Positions 54,115 through 62,425 of a stretch of DNA of 64,000 bases are shown here, piece after piece. The position numbers were made by a program, and so were the translations under genes. Location of the stretch: positions 1 through 64,000 of the forward strand of contig JAHOYZ010000004.1 of the NCBI GenBank assembly GCA_019038695.1. The letters run 5' to 3'. Each line of letters begins with the position of its first letter. Position 1 is the stretch's first letter. This DNA comes from Candidatus Zixiibacteriota bacterium (GTDB lineage: Bacteria; Zixibacteria; MSB-5A5; GN15; FEB-12). Under the pieces are notes generated by a model. The model was not told the origin of the DNA. It ran no database searches and saw only the letters and a list, made by a program, of their open reading frames with translations.

Positions 54115-54360
54115 TCAGTCGTTGGCTGCCCCTTCCCTATGTGGTAGTTCCAGGTAGCTTCCACCAAAATAGGTATAGACCACGCGACCTGAATTAACCA
54201 GCGATTTGATAGCTTCTTTGCAGAGCTTCTTGTCGCACTCATCTTCACCGAATAACTGAATCATCGCTTTTCTCAGATCCATCGGTTTCAGTTTCTTCAG
54301 ACCTTGAGCGTCACTGACCATTTTGAACATGGCATCTGCAATTTCATCAACGGTCTTCAT
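54115..54360 (-). CDS. dsrD: DsrD, winged-helix protein of reductive dsr clusters
   Basis: An 81-residue protein (MKTVDEIADAMFKMVSDAQG onward) with the DsrD pattern including KKLKPMDLRKAMIQLFGE and SGRVVYTYFGGSYLELP. DsrD allosterically stimulates sulfite reduction by DsrAB in work I recall, and its presence is used as a marker for the reductive pathway. It starts 11 bases after dsrB. Confidence 0.94.
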   Translation of the reverse strand: MKTVDEIADAMFKMVSDAQGLKKLKPMDLRKAMIQLFGEDECDKKLCKEAIKSLVNSGRVVYTYFGGSYLELPHREGAAND

Positions 54361-54371
54361 AATACTACCTC

Positions 54372-55451
54372 TTAGAAGGTTAGGTGGGTTGACCGCTTAA
54401 ATGTCAGACCGGCATGTTTGAAGTCATCAATATGTGTCTTCTCAAACGGGATACCGGACATCTTGAAGAACTTCGGCCAGCCAATGCGTTCAATCCACTC
54501 ACCCATACGTTCATACGGACGAGCGTTCGCTGCCCACAGCTCCACCAACTTCCGAATAGCGATTGTAACTTCCGGCCAGCGCGGTGGATTATTGGGAAGG
54601 AACGGAATAGCGAGCTTCGAGAACATCGGTTCGTGCCGAGCATTCGAAACCTTGCCACCGACCCAGATGGAAATACCATCAGTTTTTGGATCATTCAATG
54701 GCATCGACGGACACACTGTGAAGCAGTTCGCACAGAACATGCAGTTCTCTTCGATAACCTCGACCGACTGATGGCCGTCCACAGTAGCGGGACGGATTGC
54801 ATTGGTCGGGCAGGAAGCTACTACACTGGGAATCTCACACTGCTTCTTAAGCATTGAGTGATTGGTGACAGGTGCATGAGTATGAATACCAAGAATGGCG
54901 ATATCCGAACAGTGCACAGCACCGCACATATTAAGGCAACAGGCCAGAGCGATACGCAGCTTGGCCGGCAATTTCTCTTCCGTAAAATACTCGATCAGGT
55001 CGTCCATCACAGCCTTGACGATACCAGAGGCATCAGTTGCGGCGGAGTGACAATGAACCCAACCCTGGGTATGGACAATCGACGTAATCGACTTACCAAT
55101 ACCACCAACCGGATGACCCAACGCGGCCAGGTCGGCGATGATCGGATCGATATTCTTCTCATCTGTTATCAGGAACTCGACATTGTGACGACTGGTGAAG
55201 CGCAGATGGCCACCACAGTATTTGTCAGCAAGGTCACAGTATATCCGAATCTTATCGACCGAGATCAGACGACCCGAGGCTGCCCGGACCGTGTAAAGTT
55301 TTGCACCACTTTCGGAGACATGAACCATGACTCCGCCTTTGATGATCTCATGATATTTCCACTTGCCGTAGTTTTCTTTAATGATTGGCGGCAAGAATTG
55401 CTCGTAATGTGGCGGGCCATAGTCTGTCCGCCGTTCATGTGTCTCTGCCAT
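54372..55451 (-). CDS. dsrB: Dissimilatory sulfite reductase beta subunit
   Basis: A 359-residue siroheme/[4Fe-4S] subunit. The sulfite reductase repeats ([20 protein letters not shown]) and the siroheme cluster motif ([14 protein letters not shown]) are present, followed by a ferredoxin domain [11 protein letters not shown]. It forms the catalytic heterotetramer with DsrA, reducing sulfite with DsrC. Located 59 bases after dsrA. Confidence 0.97.
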   Translation of the reverse strand: MAETHERRTDYGPPHYEQFLPPIIKENYGKWKYHEIIKGGVMVHVSESGAKLYTVRAASGRLISVDKIRIYCDLADKYCGGHLRFTSRHNVEFLITDEKNIDPIIADLAALGHPVGGIGKSITSIVHTQGWVHCHSAATDASGIVKAVMDDLIEYFTEEKLPAKLRIALACCLNMCGAVHCSDIAILGIHTHAPVTNHSMLKKQCEIPSVVASCPTNAIRPATVDGHQSVEVIEENCMFCANCFTVCPSMPLNDPKTDGISIWVGGKVSNARHEPMFSKLAIPFLPNNPPRWPEVTIAIRKLVELWAANARPYERMGEWIERIGWPKFFKMSGIPFEKTHIDDFKHAGLTFKRSTHLTF

Positions 55452-55510
55452 GTTAGACCTCTATTTTGTAATAGTTTCTTTCATCAAACAACACTAGAAG
55501 AGTCAGCATC

Positions 55511-56695
55511 TTACTCGCCTTCGTCTTCGCCGTAGAACACATAAGGATTTTCACGCGGATGAGCAACCATCTCAGGAGTCGGTTCTAAACCGATTGCTTC
55601 GAGGAAATTACCCATGCCTACACGCTGAATGAACTCACCAACGCGTTCACGGTTCTTACCTTCATCTCCCCAAATATCCCAGATAGCCTCTACGAGTTCC
55701 TTAAGATCCTCGTAAGGTGCTTCCATCTTCATAAACGGAATCATCACGGACGATAGCAAAGCGCCCTCGACAATCGGAGCCTTCGAGCCTAGAAGAATCG
55801 TAGCACCACGGTCCTTACCAGGACGCAGAGCCTTCGGCATCACGTTAATACAATGCATGCAACGAACACAGAACTCATTGTCAATACTCAGTTTGTCACC
55901 ATCAAGCCTCATGCACTTGCCGGGACAGTTGACAATCACATCGTTGACTACATCAAGCCCACCATCGATGTATTCCTTTACGGCCGCCTGATCCATCTGG
56001 ATGTCATCGCGCCAGGTACCGATAATGGACAAGTCGGCACGAGCAATCGAAGCCACACAGTCATTCGGACAACCGGACATCTTGAACTTGAACTTATATG
56101 GGAATGGCGGACGGTGCATTTCGTCCTGATAAGTCATGGTGAGGTCATGCGTGAGAGCCATTGTGTCGTAGCAGGCCCACTCGCAGCGCGATTGACCAAG
56201 GCAACAACTGGGAGTACGAACATCTGATCCCGAACCACCAATATCGAAGTTGATCTTCTGAAGATCGTCAAATATCGGTTCCAGCTGGTCCGTCGTTGTA
56301 CCCAGCAGGATTATGTCACCGGTTGAGCCGTGCATATTGGTCATACCAGAACCACGCTTCTCCCAGATGTCACAGATCTGACGGAGAGCTTCTGAGGTGT
56401 AATACCAACCAGCCGGTTGGTTAATACGCATGGTATGGAAGTGGGAAACGCCAGGCCATTCTTCGGGAAGGTCCGAATAACGACCAATAACGCCGCCGCC
56501 ATAGCCCATCACACCGACGATACCGCCGTGTTTCCAGTGGCCGATTCCTTCGCGATATGATTGTTCCAACTGACCCAGAAGATCGCGAGACATGGGGCTA
56601 CGCTTAGCCGCCGTCTTGATCTCCTTAACGAAGCTTGGCCAAGCCCCCGTCTCCAATTCATCAAGCATGGGGGTTTTCGGTAGTGTGTCAGCCAT
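55511..56695 (-). CDS. dsrA: Dissimilatory sulfite reductase alpha subunit
   Basis: A 394-residue subunit with the siroheme-proximal cluster motif ([17 protein letters not shown], then [19 protein letters not shown]) and an inserted ferredoxin domain [27 protein letters not shown] and the N-terminal [24 protein letters not shown] are conserved in DsrA. It is shorter than the Desulfovibrio protein (about 437 residues). It leads the dsrABD-N-L-C-MKJOP unit and is preceded by a 480-base regulatory gap. Confidence 0.97.
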   Translation of the reverse strand: MADTLPKTPMLDELETGAWPSFVKEIKTAAKRSPMSRDLLGQLEQSYREGIGHWKHGGIVGVMGYGGGVIGRYSDLPEEWPGVSHFHTMRINQPAGWYYTSEALRQICDIWEKRGSGMTNMHGSTGDIILLGTTTDQLEPIFDDLQKINFDIGGSGSDVRTPSCCLGQSRCEWACYDTMALTHDLTMTYQDEMHRPPFPYKFKFKMSGCPNDCVASIARADLSIIGTWRDDIQMDQAAVKEYIDGGLDVVNDVIVNCPGKCMRLDGDKLSIDNEFCVRCMHCINVMPKALRPGKDRGATILLGSKAPIVEGALLSSVMIPFMKMEAPYEDLKELVEAIWDIWGDEGKNRERVGEFIQRVGMGNFLEAIGLEPTPEMVAHPRENPYVFYGEDEGE

Positions 56696-56911
56696 TGTAA
56701 CTCCTCATCTTTGCTGGTATAGACAATCCCAGCCTTAACTCGTTTTATGTTATGTGCTTAATTATCTTAATGTAGTTTCCGAAACTCAGAACACGCCTCG
56801 ACTCTATAAAGTTGATTGGCCTCAAGCTACAAAAACCATACCAAAACGGTTATCTTTCCTACTATTTCAAGGAAAACATTAACGATTTTGCCAGCCTTAG
56901 TCAAGGAATAA

Positions 56912-56929
56912 TTGTGAAATATTTCATTA
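56912..56929. promoter_or_regulatory. CRP/FNR-type operator candidate upstream of dsrA
   Basis: TTGTGAAATATTTCATTA has one perfect half-site (TTGTGA) and a degenerate partner (TCATTA, four of six matches to TCACAA) with six-base spacing. It belongs to the same motif set as the sat, qmoC and qmoA sites but is weaker on its own. Confidence 0.35.
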
Positions 56930-57080
56930 ACTCTTGTTCTCTCAAGAATGCTACTCTTGATCAAGAAAACCCCAGATAGTGAACATATATAATTACATAA
57001 CAACTACTTATAACCGTATGCCGCTATGTTCAAACCACTATCTTACATTTTCACTAAATGATATTTCAACCAAAGAACCG

Positions 57081-57106
57081 GTAATCTTGTGAAATCCCAA
57101 GATTAC
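57081..57106. promoter_or_regulatory. Perfect 9-bp inverted repeat containing TTGTGAAAT
   Basis: GTAATCTTG (57081-57089) and CAAGATTAC (57098-57106) flank TGAAATCC. It lies between the qmoB terminator and the dsrA promoter. It may be an operator or an RNA hairpin; no function is evident. Confidence 0.35.
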
Positions 57107-57121
57107 GGTGGTGGTAAAATC

Positions 57122-57151
57122 AAAAAAAACCCTCCGCTAATGCGGAGGGTT
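57122..57151 (-). terminator. Rho-independent terminator of qmoAB
   Basis: Minus-strand AACCCTCCGC, loop ATTA, GCGGAGGGTT, then a run of eight T residues. It lies 25 bases after qmoB and separates the qmoAB and dsr transcription units. Confidence 0.93.
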
Positions 57152-57175
57152 CTGTAGTAACATCGAATCTGACTG

Positions 57176-59419
57176 CTACAAGTCCTTATACGGGTTAGGT
57201 CCGACTGTTTCCATTACCTCCAGGAAGTCATCGAAAATACCCGGAATCTTGTCGAAATCCGAGATGGATAGCTCATGAACTTCAACCCTCTCTTCTTCAA
57301 GCACAAGTTGCTTGAGCTTATCACGTACATTCTCCATACGATAAGAGGCCAGTTCTGAGCCTTTTACAAAGTGACACTGATAATCGTCACCCTTCTTACA
57401 GCCAATAAGAATCACACCATCGAATCCGCTGGCCAGAGCATCACTGATCCAAACCGTGCTCATCGATCCCAAGCAACGGATTGGTATGATCCGTAACATG
57501 GCATTGTATTTCTGACGCTTCAGAGCCGACATATCAATCGCCGGCAGAGCATCGTTTTCGCAGATAAAAACAAGTATACGCGGTTTCTCGTCGAACTCAT
57601 CGGGCATAGAAATCGACTTGATCATCTGCGAGACCATGTTGATGTTGAAATCCTTGAACGACACGATACGCTCAGGACAAGCACCGAGACAAACACCACA
57701 GCGACGACAACGGAATGGGTTTGGCTTGGGTGTCCCCTTATCATCCTCATCCAACGTTCCAAACGGGCATTCCTCAGTACAACGCTTACACTGAGTGCAT
57801 CTCTGGAAAAAGAAATCAGGGAATCCGGCATCACCTGAGCGGGGATGTACTGCGACGCCTCTGGCGCAGGACTCAACGGCCTGGATAGCCTTCATGGTCG
57901 CGCCGTACGCATCATTAGTAGCGCTGGCAAAGTCCATCGGCACACGAACTGCACCCGCGGCGTAGATACCAGTGCGACGAGTTTCATACGGGAAACAGAC
58001 AAAATGCGAATCAGGGAAACCATATTTGAGGGTTGGCAGATCGGTACCCTGGCGGTAGGTTAGATTTAGAATGCGAGCACCCTTTTCTGCACCGGCAGCT
58101 TCCTTCTTGCCATCACTCGTTTCGCCTTCAGGAGTAGCTTCCTCGACTGCGTTTTCTGTGCCATCCGCATCCTCAGCACCTTCGTCCTCGACCTTGGTGG
58201 TAGGAACCATACCGGTAGCGAGAACAACCATGTCGGCATTGATACTGATATCCTCACCGAGTAGAGTCTCGGACACTTCGACATTCAATTTACCGTCATC
58301 ACCCTTGGAAACAGATTCCAATTCGCCTTTGGTGAAAAACACCGCATCATCATCCTGCACCGCAGCATAGAACATCTCGAACTGTTGCGGCGACCGAACA
58401 TCTTTGTATACCACGAACACCTTGGCGTTGGGATACTGCTCACGTACATACTTGACCTGCTTCAGTGATACTCGACAGCAAACCGCCGAACAGTATGGCA
58501 AATGTTCCTGATCGCGCGAACCGGCACACTGCAAAAATACAACGCTCTCAACATCCTTGCCGGTAGACGGGCGCTTGATGCTGCCGTTGCTTACCATCTC
58601 TTCTAACTCGATATTGGTAACCACATCAGGAGAAACGCCATAACCCCAGTTGCTGAGTTTATCCGTCTCATACGGTTTCCAGCCACTGGACAGAATAATA
58701 GCACCCACCCGATGCGTTTCCTGGGAACCGTTGTTCATCGTTACGTCAAACTGGCCTGGCTGGCCCGCCGTCTTCTCAATAGTTGTTGAGGTGTGAATAG
58801 TAATATTCTCACTCGACGTAACAGCCTTAACCAATTCTTCGCACCCAATAGTAACCGGCTGATCATAGGGCGGCTGTTTGGGAAAACCCTTAGTGAACTT
58901 CCTGGCCCAACCACCAAGCTCGGCTTCTTTTTCCACGAGATGAACCTTGTAGCCTGCATCAGCAGCAGCATTGGCCGCTGTCATGCCGGTCATGCCACCA
59001 CCAACGACCAGAATATCTTTGCTCGTTTCCTCAATATGAGGTTCAGGAACTTCAGTAGTCTCAACACGGGCGATCCCCATGGCGATATAGTCCTCCGCCA
59101 TCGTTTGCGTGTCTTCATCATTTGGCTCGTGCGTATAAGTCACATACTCGCGAATAGGAACGCGGTCGGTGAGGATATCGCCACCAAACTGGAACATCTC
59201 TGGGAAAACACGGGCCGAGCACGCAGCTACAATAACTCGGTTGAGACCTTCGGCTTTGATATCGTCTTTGATACACTTTATGCCTTCCGGCGTGCAAAGG
59301 ATATCATGAGTTTTACAGACCACGACTTTGGAAGCATTCTCTTCTACCAACTTGTCGCAATCGAGGGATTTGCCAATCTCGCAGCCCTTGCAAATATAGA
59401 TGCCAATCTTCGTATCCAT
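57176..59419 (-). CDS. qmoB: Qmo complex subunit QmoB (HdrA-like with MvhD-like domain)
   Basis: A 747-residue FAD protein. Residues 135-165 hold the FAD motif LVVGGGMTGMTAANAAADAG, then HdrA-like regions (VVFLQCAGSRDQEHLPYCSAVCC). A ferredoxin domain with C-TQ-C-KR-C-TEE-C and C-RR-C-GV-C-LGA-C lies near 560, and a C-terminal MvhD-like domain (about 600-747) carries a [2Fe-2S]-type pattern. Residues 410-450 form an acidic Glu/Ala/Asp-rich insert (ATPEGETSDGKKEAAGAEKG) that breaks the conserved core. It starts three bases after qmoA. Confidence 0.95.
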   Translation of the reverse strand: MDTKIGIYICKGCEIGKSLDCDKLVEENASKVVVCKTHDILCTPEGIKCIKDDIKAEGLNRVIVAACSARVFPEMFQFGGDILTDRVPIREYVTYTHEPNDEDTQTMAEDYIAMGIARVETTEVPEPHIEETSKDILVVGGGMTGMTAANAAADAGYKVHLVEKEAELGGWARKFTKGFPKQPPYDQPVTIGCEELVKAVTSSENITIHTSTTIEKTAGQPGQFDVTMNNGSQETHRVGAIILSSGWKPYETDKLSNWGYGVSPDVVTNIELEEMVSNGSIKRPSTGKDVESVVFLQCAGSRDQEHLPYCSAVCCRVSLKQVKYVREQYPNAKVFVVYKDVRSPQQFEMFYAAVQDDDAVFFTKGELESVSKGDDGKLNVEVSETLLGEDISINADMVVLATGMVPTTKVEDEGAEDADGTENAVEEATPEGETSDGKKEAAGAEKGARILNLTYRQGTDLPTLKYGFPDSHFVCFPYETRRTGIYAAGAVRVPMDFASATNDAYGATMKAIQAVESCARGVAVHPRSGDAGFPDFFFQRCTQCKRCTEECPFGTLDEDDKGTPKPNPFRCRRCGVCLGACPERIVSFKDFNINMVSQMIKSISMPDEFDEKPRILVFICENDALPAIDMSALKRQKYNAMLRIIPIRCLGSMSTVWISDALASGFDGVILIGCKKGDDYQCHFVKGSELASYRMENVRDKLKQLVLEEERVEVHELSISDFDKIPGIFDDFLEVMETVGPNPYKDL

Positions 59420-59422
59420 GAC

Positions 59423-60697
59423 TTACTTCCTCCCCCCGGCTATGATGGCCTTAAGCGCAGCTCCGGTGGCATCCTGTATTGAGGCCGAAACCTCGAAAGG
59501 ACGATGGACAGTCCCGGCCCCAATTACCCCCTGGTTGCTAGGAACAATGAAGCCAAACTCATCCTGGACTGTGTCCAGAGGCGGCTTGTCATCAGCAGTA
59601 TTGGGCACCATACCCACTGCCAGGACAGCCATATCTACCTCTGTCTTTGTTATCTCACCGGTCAATGTATTCTCAGCTTCCAGAATGACATTCTTGTTGG
59701 CCGGGTTCTCAGTAATAGCACCAACCTTGCCGCGATGGAAATGCAGTTTCTCATCTTCCTGGCTCTTGACATAGAAATCCTCAAGACGGCCTGGAGAGCG
59801 AACATCAATATAGAACAAGTGTACGTCGGCTTCAGGATACTGCTCGCGGATATAGGTAGCCTGCTTCATCGAAGCCAGACAACACACCGCCGAACAATAC
59901 GGCAGGTGGTTCTCATCACGTGAACCAGCACACTGAACGAATCCAATACTTTTAATCTCACCCTGATCTGAAGGGCGAACAACCTTACCGTCCGTCGGGC
60001 CAGTCTTGGAAGCCAACCGCTCCATCATCAAGTTGGTGACAATGTTGTCGTACTTACCATATCCCAGATTATCTATCTTGGATGCATCGTAAGGTTTCCA
60101 TCCAGTCGCCCAGACAACAGCTCCGACCTTAATCGTTACCGTGCGAGGTTTCATTTCAAGCTCGATAGCGTCGTATTCGCAGGCCTCGGCACATTTCTTC
60201 ATCCGTTCGTCACCGGCAAACTCCGGATCAACAACGTAGTGTGGCGGGTAAGACATCAGGTGCGGCAGATAGACCGCTTTTGTCTTCTTCATGCCATAAT
60301 TGAAATCATCGACGCGCTCAATTTCGCACACTTCAGCGCACTTATCGCAACAGGTACAGCGATCATTCACAAAACGTGGATTGAGTGTCATCGTCACCGT
60401 GTAGTCGCCCGGCTTACCCGAAACATCAGTCACCTCGGCAAGCGTGAGCACCCGGATGTAAGGACTGACCCGTATTCTCTTAAGATTGATCTCAATGCCG
60501 CAAGTCGGCGGACATAGCTTAGGGAAATACTGGTTCATCGCGGCTACCCGTCCACCAAGTGATGGCAGTCGTTCTGCGAGGATCACATGTTTCTGAACCT
60601 CGGCCGTTTCGATAGCCGTCGTCATGCCGGCAATTCCACCGCCAACGACTAAGGTATCAGCCTTGATCTCATCCTGGACCGGTTCGTATTCGGCCAT
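59423..60697 (-). CDS. qmoA: Qmo complex subunit QmoA (HdrA-like)
   Basis: A 424-residue cytoplasmic FAD/Fe-S protein. TLVVGGGIAGMTTAIETAE is the FAD motif; PPTCGIEINLKRIRVSP, C-TC-CDK-C-AEV-C and IGFVQCAGSRDENHLPYC are HdrA signatures. With QmoB and QmoC it links menaquinol to APS reductase. AAGGAGAG precedes ATG 60697. Its start is divergent from the TudS-like gene. A TTGTGA-N6-TAACAA palindrome and a CATAAT -10 candidate lie upstream. Confidence 0.95.
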   Translation of the reverse strand: MAEYEPVQDEIKADTLVVGGGIAGMTTAIETAEVQKHVILAERLPSLGGRVAAMNQYFPKLCPPTCGIEINLKRIRVSPYIRVLTLAEVTDVSGKPGDYTVTMTLNPRFVNDRCTCCDKCAEVCEIERVDDFNYGMKKTKAVYLPHLMSYPPHYVVDPEFAGDERMKKCAEACEYDAIELEMKPRTVTIKVGAVVWATGWKPYDASKIDNLGYGKYDNIVTNLMMERLASKTGPTDGKVVRPSDQGEIKSIGFVQCAGSRDENHLPYCSAVCCLASMKQATYIREQYPEADVHLFYIDVRSPGRLEDFYVKSQEDEKLHFHRGKVGAITENPANKNVILEAENTLTGEITKTEVDMAVLAVGMVPNTADDKPPLDTVQDEFGFIVPSNQGVIGAGTVHRPFEVSASIQDATGAALKAIIAGGRK

Positions 60698-61016
60698 ACT
60701 ACTCTCCTTATAGACCTGACCCCAAAGGTGCAGGCATTCTCAATTATGCTTCAAACTATGTCGGCTTGTGAAATAATTAACAAGCAATAATACACAAACC
60801 TCTTCGTAGTCGGACCACAATCGAAGGTTGCCCGACAAATTTGCCTTTGAAATAACTTGCTGCGAGTCAACTTGTCAAGCTATTAAGTCTGCTGGACTCG
60901 CTCAACCGGTCACGCTTTCCAGCCTACGATACTCCCGGTCCAAACATGTTTGAATCGACCACCCTCCGTGTCCATAATTAGTGCGTAATTCATCTTTGTT
61001 TCGTATACTCTAATTG
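60698..61016. other. Divergent intergenic region of qmoA and the DUF523 gene
   Basis: No gene is present. For qmoA a minus-strand CATAAT (60748-60743) is a -10 candidate, with the operator-like palindrome upstream. For the plus-strand gene TATACT (61003-61008 region) is AT-rich but no -35 stands out. Confidence 0.4.
60766..60783. promoter_or_regulatory. CRP/FNR-type operator upstream of qmoA
   Basis: TTGTGAAATAATTAACAA shares both half-sites (TTGTGA, TAACAA), the spacing and the AAAT start of the spacer with the site before qmoC. Its centre lies about 38 bases before the start predicted from the CATAAT element. Confidence 0.5.
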
Positions 61017-61553
61017 ATGAGTGAGGACAAGATCGTCATAGCCGTTAGTGCCTGTCTCCTGGGACACAAAGTTCGCTACGACGGTGAACACAGGCGGCAT
61101 GAATGGATAGCAAATAGGCTCGCACAGCGAGTCAAACTGCTGCCGATTTGCCCCGAACTTGATGCCGGGCTGAGTGTTCCCCGTGAACCGATTGATCTCA
61201 TCGGAGAAATTGGAAATCCACGAGCCATCGGCCGTGAATCCGAAACCGACCTGACCGACAAACTCAGGCAGTCAGCATCAATCAGGCTTCAAAAAAAAGA
61301 CATAAAGCACTTCAGTGCCTTCATCTTCAAAGACAAATCCCCAAGCTGCGCTATTCGCGGTGAGAAGATCATCCTCAAATCGGGTCGCATTGTTCGCAAA
61401 GGAACCGGTATTTTTGCCGCCGAGCTGATGCGTCGGTATCCCCAGCTTCCAGTCATTCACGCCATAGACCTCGATGATGATCACAAGCGTGAGAGTTTCA
61501 TGACGCACGTCCTAGCATATCACCGTCAACAGGCAGACTCTCGGAACCGCTGA
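61017..61553 (+). CDS. DUF523 / TudS-like [4Fe-4S] desulfidase candidate
   Basis: A 178-residue protein of the DUF523 family. The three invariant cysteines are visible: Cys13 in VSACLLGHKVRYDG, Cys in LPICPELDAGLSVPR and Cys in DKSPSCAIRGE. In characterised TudS these bind a [4Fe-4S] cluster that removes sulfur from thiouracil; relatives may act on other thiolated molecules. TTG 61014 is immediately upstream; ATG 61017 is preferred. The gene is divergent from qmoA and convergent with the methyltransferase gene. Confidence 0.85.
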   Translation: MSEDKIVIAVSACLLGHKVRYDGEHRRHEWIANRLAQRVKLLPICPELDAGLSVPREPIDLIGEIGNPRAIGRESETDLTDKLRQSASIRLQKKDIKHFSAFIFKDKSPSCAIRGEKIILKSGRIVRKGTGIFAAELMRRYPQLPVIHAIDLDDDHKRESFMTHVLAYHRQQADSRNR

Positions 61554-61573
61554 AGGGCTCCGCGCTACGACGC

Positions 61574-62236
61574 CTACACGAACCAGGCGGTAACCACTCC
61601 CACCAGCGGATGCACTCGACGGACCACGACCTCAGCTCCAAGATTCTGAAATAGATCCGTCAGGAAATCCGCTTTGCAGGGAAAGTCTGTCTCGCCCCCA
61701 TCGTAGTCTACTTCCTCGAAAGCGGCCGTATGCAATGCAGGATCTTCGAAGAACATCAGATCACCGACAACCATCCGTCCGGGGCGAGTTAACAGAGATG
61801 CCAGACCTTTGATGCTTCTTGCTTTGAGGTCGTCCGGGAGATGATGCAGGGCATATACCGCCGCCATCCGATTGATCCGATGGCTACTCAGATCTATGTG
61901 TGCCTGTGGTTCCTCAAACGAACCGAGAGCAAAGATCACATTAGCCAGTCCTAACTTGTCCGCCCTCACTCGCGCATGATCCAAACTACTGGAGCTTATG
62001 TCGAGACCGATTACCCGCCGACAGCGCGCCGCAGCCGCCAAAGCCCATTCACCACATCCGGTCCCAACGTCAAGGAGGATATCCTCCTTACCAAGCGACA
62101 ACTCACTCAGCACCAGTTTACCTACACGGTAGAGAACGCTGTCCTCTGATGCCTGTCCTGGTTCGCCGGTTCGATCCCGGTCGGTGCTCTGGCCATCGAA
62201 CATCTCGCCTATCTTCTGTCGATCATACTTAGACAT
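61574..62236 (-). CDS. Class I SAM-dependent methyltransferase, substrate unknown
   Basis: A 220-residue protein. [20 protein letters not shown] is motif I of class I methyltransferases, then [15 protein letters not shown] and [15 protein letters not shown] (motif IV region), with [11 protein letters not shown] following. Such UbiE-like proteins methylate small molecules or thiols; nothing here decides the acceptor. The N-terminal 30 residues ([14 protein letters not shown]) are typical of UbiE-like enzymes. Confidence 0.75.
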   Translation of the reverse strand: MSKYDRQKIGEMFDGQSTDRDRTGEPGQASEDSVLYRVGKLVLSELSLGKEDILLDVGTGCGEWALAAAARCRRVIGLDISSSSLDHARVRADKLGLANVIFALGSFEEPQAHIDLSSHRINRMAAVYALHHLPDDLKARSIKGLASLLTRPGRMVVGDLMFFEDPALHTAAFEEVDYDGGETDFPCKADFLTDLFQNLGAEVVVRRVHPLVGVVTAWFV

Positions 62237-62369
62237 TTATTCCGACCTTTCCGGTCCAGACCTCGATTCATTCAAATCCATATCCTCGCCAATATGTATT
62301 TAAGGGAAGCAACCGGTCAACAAAGACCTTGTCATACAATGTTGACTCCCGTACTTTCCAAACAATACT

Positions 62370-62393
62370 GTCGAAACCGAAGACGGTTTCGAC
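62370..62393. repeat. Perfect 10-bp inverted repeat upstream of glnS
   Basis: GTCGAAACCG (62370-62379) and CGGTTTCGAC (62384-62393) enclose AAGA, ending 32 bases before the glnS start. There is no T-run, so it is a leader hairpin, operator or dispersed palindrome. Confidence 0.5.
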
Positions 62394-62425
62394 CTACTCA
62401 AAACAGGAAGAGACAAGAGAACAAC

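Larger units (their letters stand above)
56696..57121. other. Regulatory region upstream of dsrA
   Basis: No gene is present. Minus-strand TTGACT (56904-56899) with TAATGT 17 bases further (56881-56876) is a candidate dsrA promoter. TTGTGAAATATTTCATTA at 56912-56929 lies immediately upstream of that -35. A second TTGTGAAAT element lies at 57087 within a perfect 9-bp inverted repeat (57081-57106). Confidence 0.45.

Noticed and set aside
54858-55535. 225-codon plus-strand frame over dsrB and dsrA-dsrB junction
   Set aside because: Antisense shadow of dsrB; low-complexity translation and no ribosome binding site.
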